From Phyllobacterium lublinensis (GTDB taxonomy: Bacteria > Pseudomonadota > Alphaproteobacteria > Rhizobiales > Rhizobiaceae), in assembly GCF_020164435.1 (NCBI RefSeq), contig NZ_JAIUDQ010000001.1:186001-250000 (forward strand): a DNA stretch of 64,000 nt, given 5' to 3'. Under the pieces are notes generated by a model, which saw only the letters and a list, made by a program, of their open reading frames with translations, ran no database searches and had not been told where the DNA came from. Below are positions 1 to 8,937 of the stretch, piece after piece (the stretch's first letter is position 1; every line of letters starts with the position of its first letter). The translations under genes and the position numbers were made by a program.

Positions 1-146
1 GCCTGATGCGTGCCGCCCCCAATCCGTGTGATCCGTCCGATGCCGTCATGATCGATAATTCGGGCGCAATCAGCGATGCAGGTGAGGCGTTCATTGCCGT
101 GTTGAAAAAGTCGGCAGAACTGGCAGCTGTTTCGGACCGAGCCTGA
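1..146 (+). CDS. C-terminal fragment, possibly a LysR-type regulator
   Basis: An open frame enters from the left edge and stops with TGA at 144-146, giving about 47 residues that end in an alanine-rich helix (FIAVLKKSAELAA). The final stretch, a short Pro/Asp-rich segment followed by an amphipathic helix ending 'FIAVL', resembles the end of a LysR substrate-binding domain. Too little is present to be sure. A hairpin followed by a T-rich stretch lies about 30 bases downstream and fits the end of a plus-strand transcript. Confidence 0.45.
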   Translation, partial: LMRAAPNPCDPSDAVMIDNSGAISDAGEAFIAVLKKSAELAAVSDRA

Positions 147-176
147 TCGTTCGATTTTCCACGTCCGATGGGGGTG

Positions 177-206
177 CAGGATCCGGAAGCACTCCCCCGG
201 ATCCTG
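177..206 (+). terminator. hairpin terminator after the left-edge gene
   Basis: A perfect 10-bp stem (CAGGATCCGG at 177-186, CCGGATCCTG at 197-206) with a 10-base loop is followed by TTTGTATTT on the plus strand. It lies between the convergent left-edge gene and the porin gene. The T-rich tail favours termination of the plus-strand transcript. Confidence 0.6.
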
Positions 207-220
207 TTTGTATTTGATGC

Positions 221-1264
221 CTAGAAGTCGCGCTGGAAGCGAATGATGCCACCAAAGGCGTCATCATCGCCGCGATCACCATCAAGCTTGGTATAGTCCA
301 GTTCCGGCGTCACCGTGAAGCCCGGGACCAGCATATAGGCCACATTCAGGGCCGCAGCGACTGTCCCCTCGGATTCATATGCCAGCTGAGCGTTTATGGT
401 GGCCTTGTCGGTGACCTTGGCGGCCAGTCCACCCCATGCAGCCCAGTCACCATGCCATGGCGCAAGGAAGTTCCGCTCCGTGCGCGTATCGTCATAGTTG
501 GATTGATATCCACCCATGACCCAGGCGCTTACGGCGTCGGTGATCTTCACGTCGAGACGTGCCTTGCCGGCAAATTCTTCGACGTTGGAGTCATAACCTC
601 CGATGGCCGAGATCGTACCCCACCCCTGTTCATATTTAACACCGGCTAGGACATGCGGCATGTAGTCTTCAATGACATAGTCGGCATAACCCTCGTTGAT
701 CGAGCCCTGTTCGGCTGCGACGATTGCCGAGAAGCCATTGCCACCCGAAAAAGTATAGCTGATCTGATTGGTTTCCCAGCTGTTGTAATTGATCACGTCG
801 TCCTGGATGATATCGCCGGCATAACCGTTCCAGGCTCCGAAGATTTCATCGGCGATGCCGACACGGAAGCCCCCCAGCTCGATGAATGCCTGCGGGATGC
901 TTGCTCCTTCGTTGATGCCATCTTCGAAATCGAAGCGGGTCTGGATGTAGGATCGCAATGTGCCGAGTTCGGTTTCTGAACGGGCATCAAAACGGACTTC
1001 AGCGCGTGTGTGCTTGACCCAGGTGCCGAGCTCGCCGCCATTGTAGACGTCATCGCCACCTTGGGCATCGTATCGTACGTATCCGCTGACCTTGAGGCAG
1101 GTTTCCGTACCAGGGATGTAGAAAAATCCCATGCCATAGGCATCGCAAACCCGAACATATTCTACGGGCTCCGGATCAGTCGCCACGGCGGCATCGGCAG
1201 CCCTTGCACCAGATGCTGCAATCAAGGCTGCAGCCGAACCTAGGAGAAGGCTCTTGAGTTTCAT
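221..1264 (-). CDS. Omp2-type alphaproteobacterial porin
   Basis: A 347-residue outer-membrane porin that forms a diffusion channel for small hydrophilic solutes. It starts with a clear signal peptide (MKLKSLLLGSAAALIAASGARA) and continues with the Porin_2 hallmark of an early cysteine pair around 'VRVCDAYGMGFFYIPGTETC' and then 'LKVSGYVRYD', the first beta strand. The C-terminus ends in an aromatic strand, IIRFQRDF, with the terminal Phe needed for BAM-dependent assembly. Brucella Omp2a/2b and rhizobial RopA belong to this family, and the length is in the usual range. It is a single gene with about 260 bases of upstream sequence for its own promoter. Confidence 0.9.
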   Translation of the reverse strand: MKLKSLLLGSAAALIAASGARAADAAVATDPEPVEYVRVCDAYGMGFFYIPGTETCLKVSGYVRYDAQGGDDVYNGGELGTWVKHTRAEVRFDARSETELGTLRSYIQTRFDFEDGINEGASIPQAFIELGGFRVGIADEIFGAWNGYAGDIIQDDVINYNSWETNQISYTFSGGNGFSAIVAAEQGSINEGYADYVIEDYMPHVLAGVKYEQGWGTISAIGGYDSNVEEFAGKARLDVKITDAVSAWVMGGYQSNYDDTRTERNFLAPWHGDWAAWGGLAAKVTDKATINAQLAYESEGTVAAALNVAYMLVPGFTVTPELDYTKLDGDRGDDDAFGGIIRFQRDF

Positions 1265-1528
1265 TCTTTCAGATCTCCGATCAAAAAAGTTGTCACTTCA
1301 GCTCGTCCCCGCGAACTGGATATTCCTGTTCTCTGGCGGATGCAAAACAGATCAATAATCGAACTACGGGTTCGGAAATTGGTGTGGCTGTTTGGTCACG
1401 AGACTTTCGTCTAGGCAGCCGTCGTGATCTCAACTGCAGCTTGCCTGGCTACGTGCAGTGGTTTATTTCGGCGTGTGGATATGCTGTACAAGGCGTGTCC
1501 GGAATTTGATGAACGACCAGTTTGAAAG

Positions 1529-2554
1529 ATGCTACCGGTGGCCGACAGAGCTGAAACATACAGTGGATACTGGAACGATCGTTTCGCCGTTGCGCCGATG
1601 ATCGATTGGACGGATCGCCATTGCCGCATGCTGCATCGCCAGTTCACGCGCCACGCCTTGCTCTACACGGAGATGGTGGTCGCCGATGCCGCAATCCATG
1701 GCAATCGCGACCGAATTCTGGGTTTCGCCGAGGCCGAGCATCCGGTCGCACTGCAACTCGGTGGATCTGATCCGGCCAAGCTCGCCGAAGCGGCCCGCAT
1801 CGGCGAAGCCATGGGCTATCGGGAAATCAATCTCAATGTCGGCTGCCCATCCGATCGTGTTCAATCGGGTACTTTTGGTGCGTGTCTGATGCGGACGCCG
1901 GACATAGTCGCCGCCTGCGTGGATGCGATGAAGCACAAGGTCGCGGTGCCGGTAACGGTCAAGTGCCGCATTGGCGTCGATGATCAGGACACGGAAGTTG
2001 CCCTCGACGCACTTGCGGGACGTGTGTTCAATGCCGGTACCGATGCATTGTGGGTACATGCGCGCAAGGCTTGGCTCAAAGGACTTTCACCGAAGGAAAA
2101 TCGTGAAATTCCGCCGCTGGACTACGAGCGCGTCTATCGCCTGAAGCGGCAATATCCGAATCAATTCATCGGGATCAATGGCGGCGTTCAGTCACTTGAT
2201 GAAGCCGTTCACCATTTGAATCATGTTGACGGTGTCATGCTTGGTCGCGCTGTCTATCACAACCCCATGATCCTGCTTGATGTTGATACGCGAATATATG
2301 GGGATGGCGCCGCCGCACCATCGATGGATGCGATCATTGATCACATGTGTGCCTACGCGGACGGCCACATTGCGCGGGGCGGGCGACTGTCGCATGTAAC
2401 GCGCCACATGGTCGGCCTGTTTCATGGGGCTCCGGGAGCCCGCCGCTGGCGGCAGATGCTGTCTACCGACGCCAATCAGACCGGCGCAACCAGCACCGTC
2501 ATCCGCCGGGCATATGAGATGATCCGGACCGCTGTGACGGAAGAAGCGGCCTAG
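1529..2554 (+). CDS. dusA: tRNA dihydrouridine(20/20a) synthase DusA
   Basis: A flavin enzyme that reduces uridine 20/20a in the tRNA D-loop using NADPH. The TIM-barrel start FAVAPMIDWTDRHCR (about residues 19-33) and NVGCPSDRVQSGTFGACLM (about 103-121) are DusA-specific; Cys119 in GACLM is the expected catalytic acid. INGGVQS and GVMLGRAVY mark the FMN-phosphate region. The protein has 341 residues, which is normal. The ATG at 1529 is the first in frame; a start nearer to the FAVAP motif is possible but not needed. It converges with the aspartic protease gene, overlapping by four bases. Confidence 0.95.
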   Translation: MLPVADRAETYSGYWNDRFAVAPMIDWTDRHCRMLHRQFTRHALLYTEMVVADAAIHGNRDRILGFAEAEHPVALQLGGSDPAKLAEAARIGEAMGYREINLNVGCPSDRVQSGTFGACLMRTPDIVAACVDAMKHKVAVPVTVKCRIGVDDQDTEVALDALAGRVFNAGTDALWVHARKAWLKGLSPKENREIPPLDYERVYRLKRQYPNQFIGINGGVQSLDEAVHHLNHVDGVMLGRAVYHNPMILLDVDTRIYGDGAAAPSMDAIIDHMCAYADGHIARGGRLSHVTRHMVGLFHGAPGARRWRQMLSTDANQTGATSTVIRRAYEMIRTAVTEEAA

Positions 2555-3255
2555 TCCGAGAGGACCAGGCGGTCGCCCCTGACCGAGAAGCCGCTCAGCG
2601 AGTTGAGGAAGTTCATGCCGAGCAGGCTTCCGGCCATGCGTCCATCCTTGACCACCATGGCGCGTATATTGCGCCGTTCGATGGCCCCGATCTTGATACT
2701 GTCCAATGTGACGTTCGCTGCTGATGCCATGCCGTTGGCAGTCATGACCGGTACTCCATAGGCAAGTTTATCCGGATCGAGCCCCACTCTTCGCGCATCG
2801 GTGGCCGAGAGCACGATGGACGACGCACCCGTATCCACCATGAAGGGCACCGAGGCGCCATTCACCTCGCCCCTGACTTCGAAATGCCCGTTATCCGCCT
2901 TGACCAGGGTGACAGTCACAAGCCCGGCATCATCCCGAACGGAAATCGGACTCCCAGGGATGAGCCCCGCAGTGATCCGATGGCCGACATCCTGCAATTC
3001 GTAGCGATATTGATAGCCGGCGACGAGCGCCAGAATGATGATGACCCAGATTGCCATGCTGCGAAGGAAGTGGCTGAGCCGAATACCTGAACCGAGGAGG
3101 GCAGAGGCAAGAACAATGCCCCAGATGCCCATATAGGCGAACCGGGCAAAATCGTCATTCGCCAGGCCGAGCGTCGACCCACCATCACTATTGGCCATCA
3201 ACAGCAGCAGCGTGCCGCCTATCAGGGCTATGATGATCCAGAAAAGTCGTCCCAT
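2551..3255 (-). CDS. TIGR02281-type membrane-anchored retropepsin-like aspartic protease
   Basis: A 234-residue protein with two or three N-terminal membrane helices (about residues 4-20, 38-56 and 66-82) and a single retropepsin-like domain. The catalytic motif is MVDTGASSIVLS (DTG with flap following), and the second landmark is GSLLGMNFLNSL near the C-terminus. One DTG per chain implies that it works as a homodimer, probably on the periplasmic side. It sits just downstream of the DUF1289 gene, six bases apart on the same strand, so the two are likely cotranscribed. The substrate is unknown. Confidence 0.85.
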   Translation of the reverse strand: MGRLFWIIIALIGGTLLLLMANSDGGSTLGLANDDFARFAYMGIWGIVLASALLGSGIRLSHFLRSMAIWVIIILALVAGYQYRYELQDVGHRITAGLIPGSPISVRDDAGLVTVTLVKADNGHFEVRGEVNGASVPFMVDTGASSIVLSATDARRVGLDPDKLAYGVPVMTANGMASAANVTLDSIKIGAIERRNIRAMVVKDGRMAGSLLGMNFLNSLSGFSVRGDRLVLSD

Positions 3256-3261
3256 CGTCGT

Positions 3262-3495
3262 TCAGGCTCCCTGCTGTTTTTCACGGGCCATCCGGCTTCG
3301 CCGGGTCTCACGACGAGGACGGCGCTCAACGGTTTCCAGCCTGCCAGGCAGATCGGCCATGATGGTGCGTCGGGTTTCCGGCGACATGACCGACCAGGCA
3401 CCAATTTCCTCGCGCGTACGTCCGCAACCGAAGCAAAAGCCGGTATTGATGTCGATGGCACAAACGAGAATGCAGGGCGACTCGATGATGGTCAT
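3262..3495 (-). CDS. DUF1289 family small Cys-rich protein
   Basis: A 77-residue protein with the DUF1289 pattern: SPCILVCAID, then GFCFGCGRTREEIGAW, giving four cysteines in a C-x3-C...C-x2-C arrangement that could bind a metal. The basic C-terminus (RRPRRETRRSRMAREK) is variable in the family. The family is widespread in proteobacteria and has no firm function. It lies between cobS and the aspartic protease on the minus strand with short gaps (18 and 6 bases), suggesting a single cobS-DUF1289-protease transcript. Confidence 0.85.
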   Translation of the reverse strand: MTIIESPCILVCAIDINTGFCFGCGRTREEIGAWSVMSPETRRTIMADLPGRLETVERRPRRETRRSRMAREKQQGA

Positions 3496-3513
3496 TTGAG
3501 AGATTTGGGATGG

Positions 3514-4287
3514 CTAGAGCGCAATGACAAGTCCGAGCAGGAGTGAAATCGTGGCCAGCTGCTGCACGGCACCCAATGTGTCGCCGGTTTGGCCGCCGAT
3601 TTTCTCCCGGCACAGCGCGGCAAAGCCATAGAAGACGATGCCAGTCAACAGCACCGCGCAGACGACTGCCAGGAGGCCGCCAGCGATGCCGTAGCCGATG
3701 GCAAGGATAATAGCGCCTGTTGCCAGCGCCGCGTTGGCTTCGTCTTCCTTCGGCGTTCCAGCACGATCGGCGACGCCACCGGCGCGAGCAGACGGCAGGC
3801 TCTGCCAGAACTTCACCAGAGTTCCACGGCTGGCTGCCTCAGTTCCAATGACTACGATCGACGCAAGAATCGCCCCGACCTCGTCAAGGATGGCGGCTAG
3901 GAGCGCCGCTCGAATGAAGACCGACACAATCAGGGCGAGTGCGCCATAGGACCCGATTGAAGAATCCTTCATGATCGAAAGGCGCGTTTCGACCGTATTA
4001 CCGCCATAGAAGCCGTCAGCCACATCGGCAAGTCCATCCTCATGCAGTGCCCCGCTGGTAAGGATCAGTGCCGCGATCGTCAACAGCGCGTCAACGATGT
4101 GCGGCAGGTCCAGCAGGGCCGAAATCAGCAGGACGATCGAAGCGGGGAGGGCGATGATAATACCCGCAAGCGGAAAGCCACGAACAGTATCGTGGAGAGC
4201 GCCATCGTAGCCATTGAACCAGCGTCCCGAAACAGGCAGTCGTGAAAGGAAGGCTAGAGCCCGCATCGTTTGCTGGACCAATTCCAT
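3514..4287 (-). CDS. cobS: adenosylcobinamide-GDP ribazoletransferase CobS
   Basis: A membrane enzyme that joins adenosylcobinamide-GDP to alpha-ribazole (phosphate) in the last stage of coenzyme B12 assembly. The 257-residue chain is highly hydrophobic, with several membrane helices and the conserved acidic motif GALHEDGLADVADGFYGG (about residues 80-97), which holds the metal-binding Asp/Glu residues. It is divergent from cobT, whose product supplies alpha-ribazole phosphate, with about 125 bases between the two starts. The length is normal for the family. Confidence 0.95.
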   Translation of the reverse strand: MELVQQTMRALAFLSRLPVSGRWFNGYDGALHDTVRGFPLAGIIIALPASIVLLISALLDLPHIVDALLTIAALILTSGALHEDGLADVADGFYGGNTVETRLSIMKDSSIGSYGALALIVSVFIRAALLAAILDEVGAILASIVVIGTEAASRGTLVKFWQSLPSARAGGVADRAGTPKEDEANAALATGAIILAIGYGIAGGLLAVVCAVLLTGIVFYGFAALCREKIGGQTGDTLGAVQQLATISLLLGLVIAL

Positions 4288-4413
4288 GCTGCAACCTCTG
4301 GATCGAAGGGTCGCGACACTGTGCGTCGCGGGATAGGCTTTGCGTTTTCTTCTTGAGCGCTTATAGGACGGGGGTTCCTAATTTGCCATGAAGACTTGAT
4401 TGCAAGGGATATC

Positions 4414-5427
4414 ATGACCACCGGCCTGCCATTTGACGATTTTCGTACCTTGATCGAGACATTGCCCGGACCCGACGAAGCCGCTGTTGCCGCCGTTCGC
4501 AAACGCGATGCGACCCTGACCAAGCCGCCCGGTGCGCTCGGACGCATGGAAGAGATTGTCGAATGGCTTGCAGCATGGACCGGGCGCGCTCGCCCGCAGG
4601 TGATACGCCCGCTCGTTGCCGTCTTTGCCGGTAACCACGGTGTCACTGCAAAGGGGGTGTCGCCCTATCCATCATCGGTAACTGCGCAGATGGTGGAGAA
4701 TTTTGCAGCCGGAGGCGCGGCAATCAACCAGATATGCATTGCCAATGATCTGGGCCTGAAGATTTTCGACCTGGCGCTCGAATACCCGACTGCCGATATC
4801 ACCGAAGAAGCGGCCATGGACGAAAAGACCTGTGCGGCGACGATGGCGTTCGGCATGGAGTCCATTGCCGGGGGCACGGATCTCCTTTGCATCGGCGAAA
4901 TGGGCATCGGCAATACGACGATTGCAGCTGCCATCTTCCATGCACTTTATGGAGGCGCGGCGGAAGACTGGGTTGGGCCGGGCACCGGGGCCGACAGTGA
5001 GGGGCTGAAGCGTAAGACCAACGCGGTGCAGACCGCCGTGGCCCTGCATTCATCGCACCTGAAGGATCCCCTGGAGGTGCTTCGGCGCCTTGGCGGCCGC
5101 GAGATCGCGGCCATGGCAGGCGCGATCCTTGCGACGCGCGTGGAGAAGATCCCGGTCATCATCGATGGCTATGTCGCAACCGCAGCGGCGGCGATCCTGC
5201 ATGCGGCCAATCCGGAGGCCATCGACCATTGCCTTTTCGGTCACGTATCTGCGGAGCCCGGTCACCGCAAGGTGCTGGAGAAGTTGGGCAAAAGGCCGCT
5301 TCTTGATCTCGGCATGCGGCTTGGCGAGGGAACGGGCGCCGCACTTGCGGCGGGCATCGTGAAGGCTGCCGCACTGTGCCATAGCGGCATGGCGACGTTC
5401 GATCAGGCCGGCGTAAGCAACCGGTAG
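4414..5427 (+). CDS. cobT: nicotinate-nucleotide-dimethylbenzimidazole phosphoribosyltransferase CobT
   Basis: Transfers phosphoribose from nicotinate mononucleotide to 5,6-dimethylbenzimidazole to make alpha-ribazole phosphate, the lower ligand of B12. Recognisable parts are KPPGALGRMEEI near residue 32, the FAGNHGV segment, GEMGIGNTT, and RLGEGTGAALA near the C-terminus, where the Glu is the expected catalytic base. I take the ATG at 4414, preceded by AAGGG, rather than the in-frame TTG at 4396; this gives 337 residues, close to the family norm. It is divergent from cobS and followed by a bidirectional terminator. Confidence 0.95.
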   Translation: MTTGLPFDDFRTLIETLPGPDEAAVAAVRKRDATLTKPPGALGRMEEIVEWLAAWTGRARPQVIRPLVAVFAGNHGVTAKGVSPYPSSVTAQMVENFAAGGAAINQICIANDLGLKIFDLALEYPTADITEEAAMDEKTCAATMAFGMESIAGGTDLLCIGEMGIGNTTIAAAIFHALYGGAAEDWVGPGTGADSEGLKRKTNAVQTAVALHSSHLKDPLEVLRRLGGREIAAMAGAILATRVEKIPVIIDGYVATAAAAILHAANPEAIDHCLFGHVSAEPGHRKVLEKLGKRPLLDLGMRLGEGTGAALAAGIVKAAALCHSGMATFDQAGVSNR

Positions 5428-5434
5428 AAATGAA

Positions 5435-5458
5435 AAAGGCCTGCAAATGCAGGCCTTT
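5435..5458 (+). terminator. bidirectional hairpin terminator between cobT and DoxX genes
   Basis: Complementary arms AAAGGCCTGC and GCAGGCCTTT flank a short loop, with an A-run before and TTTCTTCTT after. The symmetry suits termination of both cobT on the plus strand and the DoxX gene on the minus strand, which converge here. Confidence 0.85.
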
Positions 5459-5471
5459 CTTCTTCAGGTGA

Positions 5472-5918
5472 TCAGAATTCCTTGCCGATCCTGGCGTCTA
5501 CCGAGTGGCTACTCGCGCCACGAATGACGAAGAAGAAGAGAATCGCTGTCCAGAGTATGGATTTTTCCGATCCACTCCATCCCTGTCCCTGCACGATGCC
5601 GTGGAAATAGATTGTAACGGCGAGGATGATCATTGTCGCGAAAGCGGCCGGTCGCGTAAAGAGGCCGATCGTGAGCAGGATGCCGCCGACAAATTCGGTA
5701 ACGGACAGGAGCGGCGACCAGAATACGCCCGGGTAGAAGCCCAGACCTTCGACCATGCCCGTTGCACCGAATGGATTCACAATCTTTCCGGACCCGTGCA
5801 CGATCAGGGCCACACCGGCTATAACACGCAGGATCGTTTCCGAAAGCTCACCGAGATTGTGATAAATGTTGCCAAGGGCAGGGATGATCAGAGGACGGCT
5901 GTTTCCGTTAGCGTTCAT
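5472..5918 (-). CDS. DoxX family membrane protein
   Basis: A 148-residue integral membrane protein with four predicted helices and the DoxX signatures RVIAGVALIVHGSGKI (about residues 33-48), a Gly/Phe-rich second segment and GGILLTIGLFTRPAA (about 88-102). The family includes thiosulfate:quinone oxidoreductase subunits and many small membrane proteins of unknown role, so no reaction is assigned. It stands alone between the cobT terminator and the kinase gene. Confidence 0.85.
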   Translation of the reverse strand: MNANGNSRPLIIPALGNIYHNLGELSETILRVIAGVALIVHGSGKIVNPFGATGMVEGLGFYPGVFWSPLLSVTEFVGGILLTIGLFTRPAAFATMIILAVTIYFHGIVQGQGWSGSEKSILWTAILFFFVIRGASSHSVDARIGKEF

Positions 5919-6004
5919 TGGTTTAGGTTCCCGTGTTGCACTGCAAGGAGCAATGCAATGCCGCTAAATAACGAGCAAATAACAATAAATTGAACTTGAG
6001 TTTT

Positions 6005-7528
6005 CTAGGCAGCTTTTTTTTGGCCGGGTTTCCGCCCGATGGCACGAGTGCTCTGGATAACACGAGACCGCGGGAAAGTGGCAAGCGCTTCTGTGCCTTC
6101 GCGCAGCTTGGAAAACAGGTGGAACTCGCCATCGTGGACGTGAACGAGCGCCTGCACGATCGGAAGGCCAAGGCCCGTACCCTGTTCAGCGTTCTTTATC
6201 GCGATCGACCCCTGGCCGAATGTGGAAAGCACGACAGGGATTTCGTCGGGCGGAATGCCCGGACCATTGTCACGCACTGAAATGTACTGGCCGCCGCCGG
6301 CGGTCCAACCCACCTTGACGTGAATCTTGCCGTGTGGCGGCGTGAACTTCACGGCATTGGCGATAAGGTTAAGCAGGATCTGGCGAATGGAACGTTCGTC
6401 GGCCATGATGCGCAGCATTCCCGTCTCGAACTGCGTGATGAGGCTGACATCCTTGTTGCGCGCCTTCAAATTCATCATGTGGATGCATTCATTGGCGATA
6501 TCGGTCAACAGCAGCGGTTCTTCATTGACGGAATAGCGGCCGGCTTCAATGCGACTGAGATCAAGAATCTCGTTGATCAGATTGAGCAGATGTTCGCCCG
6601 ACGCATGAATGTCGCTTGCATATTCGCGATAGGTTCCGTTTTGGATCGGACCAAGGACTTCCTTTGCCATGACTTCGGAGAAACCGAGAATGGCATTGAG
6701 CGGCGTGCGCAGTTCATGGCTCATGGACGCAAGGAAGCGCGATTTGGCAAGATTGGCTTCCTCAGCGCGTCGCCTTCCTTCATCAGACATGGCGTTGGCG
6801 GTCTCAAGTTCGGCAATCAAGGCGTCCTTCTCGGACTGGAGTGCCAGGGTTACCGCCACTGACTGGTTGAGGCGCGTTGCCACGAGATAGAAAAACGCGA
6901 GGCCGGAGAAGAGCATTACCACCATGATCGCCGTCAGCGGATCGCCCAGATTGCCGGATGCGAGAAGCGTATAGGTAATGACCGGCAGGGTGAATGCGGC
7001 AAGAATAGCGGCGCGCAGGGCCGACGAGACAATCGCGGTGATCGCCATTGCCAGGACGATGACAACTGCCTTTATGACCGGAAACAGGCTGCTGCCGCAG
7101 GCGTCACACTGCAGATAGGCGAAATAGGCCCAGCCAATGCTGGTCATGAAATGGCCGCCGAGATAGATCAACTGCCATTGCCGGATATGTTCATTGTCGA
7201 TGCCCTGCTTGGCGAGCCGCCGTGCAAGGAGGCCGAGCACCGCGTAAAGGGCAATCGTAAAACCAGCCCAGAGAACGACGCTCTTTCCGACACCGGAAAC
7301 GACGCCGATAAGGGCGATTATGGCGATCAAAAGCGGAATGGTTGCTGAATTGACGATCAGGGCGCGCGTGTGCATGAACAGCAATTCACGCTCGAAATGG
7401 TTGACGCCCGTACGCTCCATCAGGCGGTCGCGGGCTCCTCGCATGACGGCCGACAGATCCTTGTTGCGCGGCATTTTCCGGCGATCAACGATGTTCTTGT
7501 CTGCTGTGGTCACGTCGAGTAGTGCCAT
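6005..7528 (-). CDS. membrane sensor histidine kinase, PleC/DivJ/PdhS-like
   Basis: An inner-membrane hybrid-less histidine kinase of about 507 residues. The N-terminal half holds about six membrane helices and no PAS domain. It is followed by a short coiled coil and a HisKA domain with the phospho-acceptor in ASMSHELRTPLNAILGFSEV. The HATPase domain shows DNGPGIPPDEI and EQGTGLGLPIVQ. The HisKA wording (LNAILGFSEVM, then HLLNLINEILDLSRIEAGR) is that of the PleC/DivJ/PdhS group, which acts on DivK-like regulators in the alphaproteobacterial cell cycle; that assignment is inference. The ATG at 7528 has GAGG just upstream and is preferred over one 18 codons earlier. No response regulator gene is adjacent. 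Confidence 0.85.
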   Translation of the reverse strand: MALLDVTTADKNIVDRRKMPRNKDLSAVMRGARDRLMERTGVNHFERELLFMHTRALIVNSATIPLLIAIIALIGVVSGVGKSVVLWAGFTIALYAVLGLLARRLAKQGIDNEHIRQWQLIYLGGHFMTSIGWAYFAYLQCDACGSSLFPVIKAVVIVLAMAITAIVSSALRAAILAAFTLPVITYTLLASGNLGDPLTAIMVVMLFSGLAFFYLVATRLNQSVAVTLALQSEKDALIAELETANAMSDEGRRRAEEANLAKSRFLASMSHELRTPLNAILGFSEVMAKEVLGPIQNGTYREYASDIHASGEHLLNLINEILDLSRIEAGRYSVNEEPLLLTDIANECIHMMNLKARNKDVSLITQFETGMLRIMADERSIRQILLNLIANAVKFTPPHGKIHVKVGWTAGGGQYISVRDNGPGIPPDEIPVVLSTFGQGSIAIKNAEQGTGLGLPIVQALVHVHDGEFHLFSKLREGTEALATFPRSRVIQSTRAIGRKPGQKKAA

Positions 7529-7688
7529 GCGCCTCGTTCCAGATGGCCTCAGATCTGCACTTTCGGCAGCATTGCATCGCAACCCTATTCACAAATGATT
7601 AATAGAGCATCAAATCGAATGTGAAGAATCGAATCGTTTTCCAAGCTTGGAGGTTGGTCGTGACGCAGCGTTTTTCCGTGAAGAATCA

Positions 7689-8327
7689 ATGATGCGCAGC
7701 TATCGCCGAAGGTGGCATAGTAACTCTGCGCCACGTTCGTTCGGCCGCAAAATGCTGGATTACGTCTTGATGGCGATGTTCTTTGCCCTGGTCATCCTGC
7801 TCGTGGCAAGACTCGACCAGAGAGCGCCAGTGCAAGCTCTGGCGGGCAGGGCTTATGTCATCGATGGCGATACGATTTCCATTTCCGGCAACCACATCCG
7901 GCTCAAGGGCATCGATGCGCCTGAACTGGTTCAGAGTTGCGGCACCGAGGCGGCAATGAGCGCCTGTGGCCAGGTGTCCAGGCAGACGCTGCTTCGGCTG
8001 ATCAGTGGCAGGGAAGTTCGTTGCGAAGCATATGGGCGTGACAAGTACAATCGAAGCCTCGCCGTCTGCCGCGTCGGTGAAACCAATATCAATCGCGCAA
8101 TGATCGAGGCTGGACAGGCCGTCGCATATGGCGATTATCAAGAGGAAGAAGGGAAGGCGCGAGAAGCCAGGAAAGGTCTGTGGACCAGCAGATTTGAAAC
8201 GCCGCAGGATTGGCGCAGGGAGCACGAAGAAATGCCTGAACAGTTTCAACCGCAACCCGATCGTCCAACATATGGGCTTGATCAGATATTTGACTGGGTT
8301 CGTCGCCTGGCTGGAGAATTTTGGTGA
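7689..8327 (+). CDS. membrane-anchored thermonuclease (SNase-like) family protein
   Basis: A 212-residue protein with one N-terminal membrane segment (about residues 25-42) and an SNase-like OB-fold: AYVIDGDTISISG, then RLKGIDAPELVQSC and CEAYGRDKYNRSLAVC, which carry the Asp/Arg/Glu positions expected of a Ca-dependent nuclease. It is probably anchored on the periplasmic side. The start is one of two adjacent ATGs (7689, 7692); an upstream TTG at 7647 seems less likely. Its stop overlaps the start of the following GST gene. Confidence 0.85.
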   Translation: MMRSYRRRWHSNSAPRSFGRKMLDYVLMAMFFALVILLVARLDQRAPVQALAGRAYVIDGDTISISGNHIRLKGIDAPELVQSCGTEAAMSACGQVSRQTLLRLISGREVRCEAYGRDKYNRSLAVCRVGETNINRAMIEAGQAVAYGDYQEEEGKAREARKGLWTSRFETPQDWRREHEEMPEQFQPQPDRPTYGLDQIFDWVRRLAGEFW

Positions 8328-8935
8328 AGCTGTATGATGGCGGGCGTGCGCCGAATCCGCGCCGCATGCGAATCTTCCTGGCAGAGAAAGGGGTTGAAGT
8401 GCCGCTGATCCCCGTTGACATGGCTGTGATGGCTCACAAATCCGCAGACATCACGGCGCTCAATCCATTTCAGCGACTGCCGATACTCGAGCTTGACGAT
8501 GGTACGATCCTTACGGAGTCGGTGGCAATCTCACGCTATTTCGAAGAGCTTTACCCGGAGCCCGCGCTCTTCGGCAGGGGTGCCGTCGGCAAGGCCCAGG
8601 TCGAAATGTGGAACCGGCGTGTCGAGCTCTACCTGTTGGCCTCGATCACCGCGGCTTTCCGGCATACGCATCCAGCCATGGTTGAATGGGAAGTCCCGCA
8701 AGTGGCTGCATGGGGTGAGGTGAACCGTCCCAAGGCCGTGGCCTATATGAAAATCATGGATGACCAGCTCGCAATCAATGAATTCATTGCGGGTAGCGAA
8801 TTCTCCATTGCCGATATTACCCTTTTGGTCGCGCTCGATTTCCTCAAGCCAGCGAAAATTCTGATCCCGGAAGAATATGTTCACCTCAAACGTTGGCACG
8901 CTGCCGTATCGATGCGTGCCAGTGCCAAGGCCTGA
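8324..8935 (+). CDS. glutathione S-transferase family protein
   Basis: A 203-residue cytosolic GST with an N-terminal thioredoxin-like half (VKLYDGGRAPNPRRMRIFLAEKGV...) ending with LPILELDDGTILTESVAISRYFEE, the glutathione-binding segment, and an all-helical C-terminal half. I choose GTG at 8324, which overlaps the TGA of the nuclease gene as GTGA and implies translational coupling; a TTG lies one codon earlier. The substrate cannot be read from the sequence. Confidence 0.9.
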   Translation: MKLYDGGRAPNPRRMRIFLAEKGVEVPLIPVDMAVMAHKSADITALNPFQRLPILELDDGTILTESVAISRYFEELYPEPALFGRGAVGKAQVEMWNRRVELYLLASITAAFRHTHPAMVEWEVPQVAAWGEVNRPKAVAYMKIMDDQLAINEFIAGSEFSIADITLLVALDFLKPAKILIPEEYVHLKRWHAAVSMRASAKA

Positions 8936-8937
8936 TT

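Noticed and set aside
4288-4413. Cobalamin riboswitch between cobS and cobT
   Set aside because: The gap is only about 125 bases, too short for a full element, and no B12-box-like sequence was seen; it contains just a CGCGAC/GTCGCG hairpin.
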